From the NCBI GenBank assembly GCA_964412235.1, contig CAYPNT010000014.1, positions 1 through 48,067 of the forward strand: a DNA stretch of 48,067 nucleotides. The letters are read 5' to 3'. Positions 42,802-48,067 of the stretch are shown here, in pieces. The stretch is from JAYZQT01 sp964412235 (GTDB taxonomy: Bacteria > Pseudomonadota > Alphaproteobacteria > MPNO01 > UBA830). Position numbers and translations under genes: made by a program. The notes under the pieces were generated by a model. That model did not search any database. It saw only the letters and a list, made by a program, of their open reading frames with translations, and was not told the DNA's origin. Within the stretch, counting starts at the first letter, position 1. Each line of letters starts with the position of its first letter.

Positions 42802-44395
42802 TATTGTCATTAAGGGCGGTCACGTAATCGACGGAAGTGGATCCCCGGGAACGGAGACCAATATAGCGATTAAAAATGACCGTATCATAGAAGTTGGCCG
42901 CAACATTAACGAAGAAAACGCAGAAGTTATCGATGCAACCGGCAAAGTGGTCACGCCTGGGTTTATTGACATAAAGACGCATTCCGACTGGACACTGCCT
43001 CTAATGCCTCAAGCAGAAAGTAAAATCTACCAAGGTGTAACAACAGAAGTCATCGGACATTGTGGTTATTCGTGTGCGCCGGTGCTTCCGGCGAAGGTAG
43101 AAGAATTGGCTGATTACCTGAGTCCTAGTGCGCCTTGGCTTAATTTTCGAGCAACAAACTTTAAGGACTACCTGGCTCTGTATCCGAGCCTTTCGGTAAA
43201 CACCATTCATCTAGTGGGACATAACACACTTCGTCTGATGGCGATGGGCATGGATGATAGACCTCCCACCGCACAAGAACTTGAACATATGCGGGCGCTG
43301 CTAAGGGAGGCACTCGACGCGGGTGCGTTTGGAATGTCTTCGGGCCTCTTTACGGCACCCGGCTCATACTCAGATGTTGACGAGTTGGTTGCCTTGGGCA
43401 AAGTCCTTTCAAACGCAGGTGCCCGTTACTTTACACACCTTAGAAATGAAGCAAACCAAGTACTCGATTCACTGCAAGAGGCGATGGAATTCGCCCAACA
43501 AGTTCGGGTCCACGTGCAGATCGTTCATATGAAACTTTCTGGGACCGATAATTGGGGCGGAGCGTCAAAGGTTATCAACCTGTTATCCGAAGCCCGAACA
43601 TCCGGTATTCCGATTGATTGCGATATCTACCCGTATACCGCTGCAAGCAACCCCCTCAAAAATCTGTTTCCCCCTTGGCTGCAGGAAGGGGGAATAGAAG
43701 CGATGATTACCCGGTTAAAAGCCAGTGATATACGTCAACGACTGCGCTCCGAGATTGCATCCGACGGCTTGAATAACTTCGGGCGCGTGCCGAATTGGAA
43801 ATCAATCCGAATTTCTATTTCCCCCGGCATGCCGCAATACGCGGGCAGAACAATCGCTGATATTGCGGCAGAACGTGAAACCGACGATTTTAATATGGCC
43901 CTGGATTATATTGTGGAAGACCGCGGAAAAACGCGCGTATTAGTGTCTTCTATATCAGAAGAGGACGTTACCGATTTTGTCCGTTGTCCGGACGTGATGA
44001 TTGGTTCAGACGGTAATTCTGTATCGCCGAACGGCGTTACGGGACAGGGCAGACCGCACCCGCGGTTCTATGGCACATTTCCGCGAATTCTTGGGGAATA
44101 TTGTCGGGAACAGGAAATCCTCCCGCTTCACCAGGCAATATGGAAAATGACAGGCGCATCGGCTAAGGCCCTCGGCCTTAAAGATCGTGGCCGGCTTTCC
44201 AAAGGTTATGCGGCCGACATCACGATATTTGACCCCGCGACGGTCGGAGAAATGGCAACCTATCAAGACCCTCATAAATTCGCTAAGGGTATAGCGCACG
44301 TAATTATCAACGGAGAGACGGTGCTCAGAGAAGGAGAACACACCGGCGCGTTAGCAGGCAAGCTTTTGAGACGCCACACCGATGGTATCACGTAA
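42791..44395 (+). CDS. D-aminoacylase/N-acyl-D-amino-acid deacylase-like amidohydrolase
   Basis: The 534-residue amidohydrolase-superfamily barrel has GSGSPGTETNIAIK at the N-terminus, TPGFIDIKTHSDW, then GHCGYS with Cys91, THLRNE (His216), QIVHMK (His246) and the catalytic Asp in MIGSDG. D-aminoacylases bind zinc through the Cys and the two later His, all present here. The usual HxH pair (VHTHDD) is KTH here (Lys62, His64), so the secondary metal site is altered. It would release a D-amino acid or a related product from an N-acyl or N-carbamoyl compound. Its start overlaps the ligase; its end overlaps the convergent hyuB by eight bases. Confidence 0.9.
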   Translation: MTNNIVIKGGHVIDGSGSPGTETNIAIKNDRIIEVGRNINEENAEVIDATGKVVTPGFIDIKTHSDWTLPLMPQAESKIYQGVTTEVIGHCGYSCAPVLPAKVEELADYLSPSAPWLNFRATNFKDYLALYPSLSVNTIHLVGHNTLRLMAMGMDDRPPTAQELEHMRALLREALDAGAFGMSSGLFTAPGSYSDVDELVALGKVLSNAGARYFTHLRNEANQVLDSLQEAMEFAQQVRVHVQIVHMKLSGTDNWGGASKVINLLSEARTSGIPIDCDIYPYTAASNPLKNLFPPWLQEGGIEAMITRLKASDIRQRLRSEIASDGLNNFGRVPNWKSIRISISPGMPQYAGRTIADIAAERETDDFNMALDYIVEDRGKTRVLVSSISEEDVTDFVRCPDVMIGSDGNSVSPNGVTGQGRPHPRFYGTFPRILGEYCREQEILPLHQAIWKMTGASAKALGLKDRGRLSKGYAADITIFDPATVGEMATYQDPHKFAKGIAHVIINGETVLREGEHTGALAGKLLRRHTDGIT

Positions 44396-46166
44396 CTTTG
44401 GACAGTTCGGCCATCGTAGAACGAAGTTTATGCGTCTCATCCAGGTCAATTTTTCCCTGATCGTCCAATACTACTCCATACGTATCCTTCGCCTTTTTCT
44501 CAGTTATGTAACCCTCCGCAATATCCGCGCAAACAAGATCCACTTTGCGTTCGATCGGGCTTCCAAAACCGCCACCACCACCTGTCCTTAACCTAAAGGA
44601 ATCACCTTTTTTCATGGTGGTCATGCCTTTTGTAATATATCGCAGCTCCCCTTTGACAGGCTCGATGGCGGCGATGGCCGTATCCCCATCTTCCCCCCCC
44701 TTCAAACCCCACGGTGGACATTGCGTTCGATCAATTTGCACACTTACGCCCGTGTCGGCGAGAACCCTCACTACTTTCTCAGTTCCTAGACCACCCCTTT
44801 GCGCCCCGTCACCGGCTGAATCGGGGCGGAGTGCAAGTGACTCTACAACCAACGGGCAAATTGTCTCTTGCACCTCGACCGGCACATCCAAAGTATCACC
44901 ATGGGCCATCGTCTTATAGGGACCGGCCCCATCTTGGCGCGCCGTGGCACCCCACCCGCCATGCCCAGTGTCAAGCTGCTGGTATAATTCTCCAGTTTCG
45001 GGGTCGGTACCATAAAAACAATGAGCTGAAAATGACGCGTGGTGACCACCTGCAGCAACCGACGGTTCGGCGTCACCGATTGCTTTTATAATAGTGTCAA
45101 TTACGGTCGGGAGCGTGGCGCTGTATAGACCCATGGGAGCAGTGGGTCCTGCACTTAGGAAGGTGCCCTCTGGAATCACAATATTGAGTGGCCGGAAACA
45201 TCCTTCATTGGCAGGCTCGTCGGGGGCAGTTAAAATTTTAAAAGCGATACGCGCGGCAGGATAGGCGCCCCCATAAGTCCCGGAGTTCAGTGGACCCTTA
45301 AGGACGCTCCCGAGCCCGCTAAAATCGATTGTCATAGATGAACCTTCTATGCGTACTTCAACTATAACTGGCACAGGCTCCCAACCGTCAACCTCGTCGC
45401 CATCTAAAAAAGACTCTGCGCGCCACACACCGTCAGGCAGTTTAAGTATGGATTCCCGCGCGACAGTCTCCGATTGATCCCAAATAGCGCTGATAACAGA
45501 GCGCATCTTGGCGGCCCCATACTTGTCTATCAGTGAAGCAAACTTGTCTCGGCCAGCGAGAGTACCCGCCAATTGGGCGTCGAGATCTCCGAACACCATC
45601 ACGGGGAAACGCGTATTGTACCGAATAATGCGATAAAGTTCCTCGTTCCGAACACCACCTTGCCACAACTTGACTGTCCGGTATTGAATTCCCTCTTGAA
45701 AAATTTCGGTTGTATCCGAGGCCCAACACGATCCAACGGTGTTTCCACCGACATCAACCCAATGAACCAAAACACACATGAATCCAAAAAGGTCATCTTT
45801 ATTTGGACCAACGAATACAGGTGTATACATCACCACATTGTTTAAATGCTGACCCAGCGTACCCGAATGGTTCGATATTATTACATCGCCTTCAAGAATG
45901 CCGTCTAAGCCATAGATATCAAGACCATCTCGAACAGCATTTCCAAGGGCATTGGCCACAAATATTGGAATAGAGCCCGAGCCTTGGGCGATAAGACGAC
46001 CCTCGGGATCAACAAGACCAGTTGCAAAATCCTTATACTCGTAAACCAGAGGGCTAAATGCAGTTCTGGTAATATTAGCATCAATTTCGTTTGGAATAGC
46101 AACAAGACTGTGCCGAATAATCTCCAATTGTATTGGATCGACCGTCAACTTGGTTGGCATATCCAT
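44388..46166 (-). CDS. hyuB: Hydantoinase B / oxoprolinase beta family protein (second copy)
   Basis: This 592-residue HyuB-family protein begins LTVDPIQLEIIRHSLVAIPNEID and has the family's ISNHSGTLGQHLNNV segment, a long central region and the glycine-rich end RTGGGGGFGSPIERKVD. It is clearly divergent from the HyuB at 8073. AGGAG eight bases upstream sets the start at 46166, two bases after the hyuA stop; an internal ATG two codons later is possible. Its 3' end overlaps the amidohydrolase by eight bases. With HyuA it would hydrolyse a cyclic amide in an ATP-dependent way; the convergent deacylase/ligase operon may supply or use the product. Confidence 0.93.
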   Translation of the reverse strand: MDMPTKLTVDPIQLEIIRHSLVAIPNEIDANITRTAFSPLVYEYKDFATGLVDPEGRLIAQGSGSIPIFVANALGNAVRDGLDIYGLDGILEGDVIISNHSGTLGQHLNNVVMYTPVFVGPNKDDLFGFMCVLVHWVDVGGNTVGSCWASDTTEIFQEGIQYRTVKLWQGGVRNEELYRIIRYNTRFPVMVFGDLDAQLAGTLAGRDKFASLIDKYGAAKMRSVISAIWDQSETVARESILKLPDGVWRAESFLDGDEVDGWEPVPVIVEVRIEGSSMTIDFSGLGSVLKGPLNSGTYGGAYPAARIAFKILTAPDEPANEGCFRPLNIVIPEGTFLSAGPTAPMGLYSATLPTVIDTIIKAIGDAEPSVAAGGHHASFSAHCFYGTDPETGELYQQLDTGHGGWGATARQDGAGPYKTMAHGDTLDVPVEVQETICPLVVESLALRPDSAGDGAQRGGLGTEKVVRVLADTGVSVQIDRTQCPPWGLKGGEDGDTAIAAIEPVKGELRYITKGMTTMKKGDSFRLRTGGGGGFGSPIERKVDLVCADIAEGYITEKKAKDTYGVVLDDQGKIDLDETHKLRSTMAELSKVT

Positions 46167-46168
46167 AC

Positions 46169-48067
46169 CTAATCTCCTACCATGACCTGAATTTCACCAA
46201 ATTTTCCGACGACCAATTCGTCTCCCGGTTCAATAACCGTTGTCGCACCATATTCCTCTATAACAGCTGGCCCCGAAATTTTGCTACCCACAGCCAAGCT
46301 ATCACGCCGGTAAACTTGGGAGTTGATCCAACCACCGGTCTTTGAAAAGTATACTTGTCGATTGCCAGGAGCGATTTTGCCGCTCGCTGCTATCCGTGGC
46401 AATTTCTCTAAGTTTGGTTTTCGTGTAGTAGCGTAAACACTCACATGGATACCCACTATTTCTAAGGGTGCCTCAGAGTCGGAATGGCCAAAACGCGTTC
46501 TATAGTATTTTTCGAATTGCTCCCGCAGCTGAGTTATATCCTTAATCATCGCGCTCAGTGGTATTTCAAATGTGTGTTTTTGGCCTCGATACCGCATTTT
46601 TATAACGCGCAGCGCCGTGATGGTTGCGCCGGGCACCTCAACATTCAAAGTATCCACGCCATTTTTTTCCGCTGCCATAAAGGCCTGTTCTATGTCCGCA
46701 AGTGCATCCTCTTCCAACCCAAGGATCATTGTGCGTGTAACGTCTAACCGAGCGTCGGCTAACAACATTCCAAGCGCGGAAAAATTACCAGGCTCGGGTG
46801 GAATGATCACGCGGGATATATTTAGCTCGCGCGCCAGCGCTGAGCCGTAAATAGGACCGCTGCCCCCGAATACAAAAAGCGTAAAATCTTTGGGATCGTG
46901 ACCACGCTCTACCGTTATTTGGCGAATTGCACCCGTCATAGTCACCGTGGACAGAGCCAAAATCCCCTCGGCCGTTTCTTCGAGAGGCCTGTTCTCAAGA
47001 CCAAGCTTCTTTGAGACCGCTTTTTCTATTGCCTCGCGAGCCCCTTTTACATTGAGGGGTAAACCACCCCCGAGAAATATATCGGACGCAATTCGACCTA
47101 ATACAAGATTAGCGTCGGTAACCGTGGGCTCAGTACCACCTTTAGAAAAGGCGACGGGACCCGGGTCAGAGCCGGCGCTCCGGGGTCCCACATTCAAACG
47201 TCCGTTCGCATCTACCCAGGCAATCGAGCCGCCACCAGCACCCACTTCAACTATATCAACAACCGAATTTCGGATGGGAAACCCGGTATCATACCCTCCA
47301 ACAAAATATGGTGTACGCAAACCAAATTCCCCGTCCCTTATTATCGAGCATTTGGCGGTCGTGCCACCCATGTCAAACGCGATAATATTTTGAATATCGA
47401 GCACTTCTCCATATGCACCCGCGCCAATACAGCCGCCGACCGGACCCGATTCAATAAGCGAGATCGGCTCCCGCAACGTTCTCTCCACTGAAAGAACGCC
47501 GCCGTTTGACCCCATCATGTAAAGCGTTTTATTGAAGCCCTCATCTGAGAGGCTGTCTCTGAGACGCGCTGTATATTCAGAAATATCAGGACCGACAATG
47601 GCATTGGCCGCCGCCGTGCAGCAACGCTCGTATTCATACCATTCGCGCGTTAATTCCGTGCCAGTCGTTACGTATACACCGGGTAGCCGCTCCCGCAGTT
47701 GCTTCGCAATCATCAATTCATGACTGTCATCAAGATAACTATTAATGAGAGATATGGCGATCGCTCTAACGCCGGTTTCTTCTAGAGCTACCGCTAAATC
47801 CTCTATTTCTTTAGTGACCGGAGCTTTTAATATCTCACCGCCGCCCCGAATTCTCTCGTCAATTTCGAAGCGCCGAGACCGAGGAATGAGCGGCGGTTTT
47901 CGGCGAAAGTCCATCTGAAAGGGATTAGTCCGGTTGCCACGTGCCAACTCAAGGGTATCCCGAAACCCCTTCGTTGTGACAAGCGCCGCTTCGGCACCGC
48001 GACGTTGTAATAAGGTATTTATCACGAGCGTCGTACCGTGCGTTATCAGATCGGTTTCGCCTAGGTC
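46169..48067 (-). CDS. hyuA: Hydantoinase A / oxoprolinase alpha family ATPase (5' end beyond window)
   Basis: Some 632 residues are visible. The frame is open to the right edge, where THGTTL-VINTLLQRRGAEAALV and TTKGFRDTLELARGN match the N-terminal region of HyuA, so the start and the first ATP motif lie outside the window. A GTG at 48025 is internal, not the start. Later blocks include SNGGVLS, GGTTAKCS and VGAGGGSIAWVD. It differs from the HyuA at 9808 and forms a tight pair with the HyuB following two bases later. The substrate could be a hydantoin, oxoproline or other lactam. Confidence 0.93.
   Translation of the reverse strand, partial: DLGETDLITHGTTLVINTLLQRRGAEAALVTTKGFRDTLELARGNRTNPFQMDFRRKPPLIPRSRRFEIDERIRGGGEILKAPVTKEIEDLAVALEETGVRAIAISLINSYLDDSHELMIAKQLRERLPGVYVTTGTELTREWYEYERCCTAAANAIVGPDISEYTARLRDSLSDEGFNKTLYMMGSNGGVLSVERTLREPISLIESGPVGGCIGAGAYGEVLDIQNIIAFDMGGTTAKCSIIRDGEFGLRTPYFVGGYDTGFPIRNSVVDIVEVGAGGGSIAWVDANGRLNVGPRSAGSDPGPVAFSKGGTEPTVTDANLVLGRIASDIFLGGGLPLNVKGAREAIEKAVSKKLGLENRPLEETAEGILALSTVTMTGAIRQITVERGHDPKDFTLFVFGGSGPIYGSALARELNISRVIIPPEPGNFSALGMLLADARLDVTRTMILGLEEDALADIEQAFMAAEKNGVDTLNVEVPGATITALRVIKMRYRGQKHTFEIPLSAMIKDITQLREQFEKYYRTRFGHSDSEAPLEIVGIHVSVYATTRKPNLEKLPRIAASGKIAPGNRQVYFSKTGGWINSQVYRRDSLAVGSKISGPAVIEEYGATTVIEPGDELVVGKFGEIQVMVGD

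Noticed and set aside
46947..47393. 148-codon plus-strand frame
   Set aside because: It is antisense to hyuA, which has strong family blocks throughout this stretch.
1..48067. CRISPR array, integrase, transposase, tRNA or rRNA
   Set aside because: I looked through the gaps and translated frames and saw no direct-repeat array, mobile-element protein or structured RNA gene other than the TPP riboswitch.

Overview
The window looks like accessory chromosome of an aerobic proteobacterium, most likely a marine alphaproteobacterium; this is inferred from gene content, not from a marker. It is gene-dense, of balanced base composition, with short gaps and many SD-led or ATGA-coupled starts. It carries paralogue-rich oxidative catabolism: three luciferase-like (LLM) flavin monooxygenases, two Rieske oxygenases, two GMC oxidoreductases, two HyuA/HyuB pairs and two MarR regulators. 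glnS is the only clear housekeeping gene. I saw no tRNA, rRNA, CRISPR array, integrase or insertion sequence.

Layout. 1-6.6 kb: MBL hydrolase, LLM, fumarylacetoacetase-fold hydrolase, haem-oxygenase-like diiron protein, a second closely similar LLM and a MetE-catalytic-domain protein. 6.6-13.1 kb (minus strand): Rieske oxygenase, HyuA, HyuB and a PreA-like flavin/Fe-S protein. 13.2-17.2 kb: MarR, a lone CoxL-type molybdenum hydroxylase large subunit, a Rid-family protein and, convergent, an EpmC-like HExxH protein. 17.4-19.5 kb: an OmpR/EnvZ-type two-component pair. 19.6-23.5 kb (plus): LLM, MarR, enoyl-CoA hydratase and a reductive-dehalogenase homologue. 23.4-29.7 kb (minus): a five-gene operon led by a TPP riboswitch. 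29.8-37.6 kb: two GMC oxidoreductases, a VOC protein, a ring-hydroxylating dioxygenase alpha/beta pair and a ThDP enzyme. 37.6-40.2 kb: glnS and an alpha/beta hydrolase. 40.3-48.1 kb: DMT permease, acyl-CoA ligase and D-aminoacylase-like amidohydrolase, facing a second HyuB/HyuA pair that runs off the right edge.

The most striking locus is 23454-29706. A sigma70-like promoter and a near-consensus thiamine-pyrophosphate riboswitch precede luxE-like, luxC-like, SDR, FrdA-like and FrdB-like genes, all tightly packed on the minus strand. LuxE plus LuxC is an ATP- and NADPH-dependent carboxylate-to-aldehyde reductase and the SDR could take the aldehyde to an alcohol. No luxA, luxB or luxD accompanies them and no known thiamine gene lies in the window. 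A carboxylic-acid reduction module controlled by TPP suggests either salvage of an oxidised thiamine fragment or a bypass of a ThDP-dependent step; both are inference. The FrdA-like gene is broken by one extra G in a G8 run. It converges, with two bases between stop codons, on the reductive-dehalogenase homologue.
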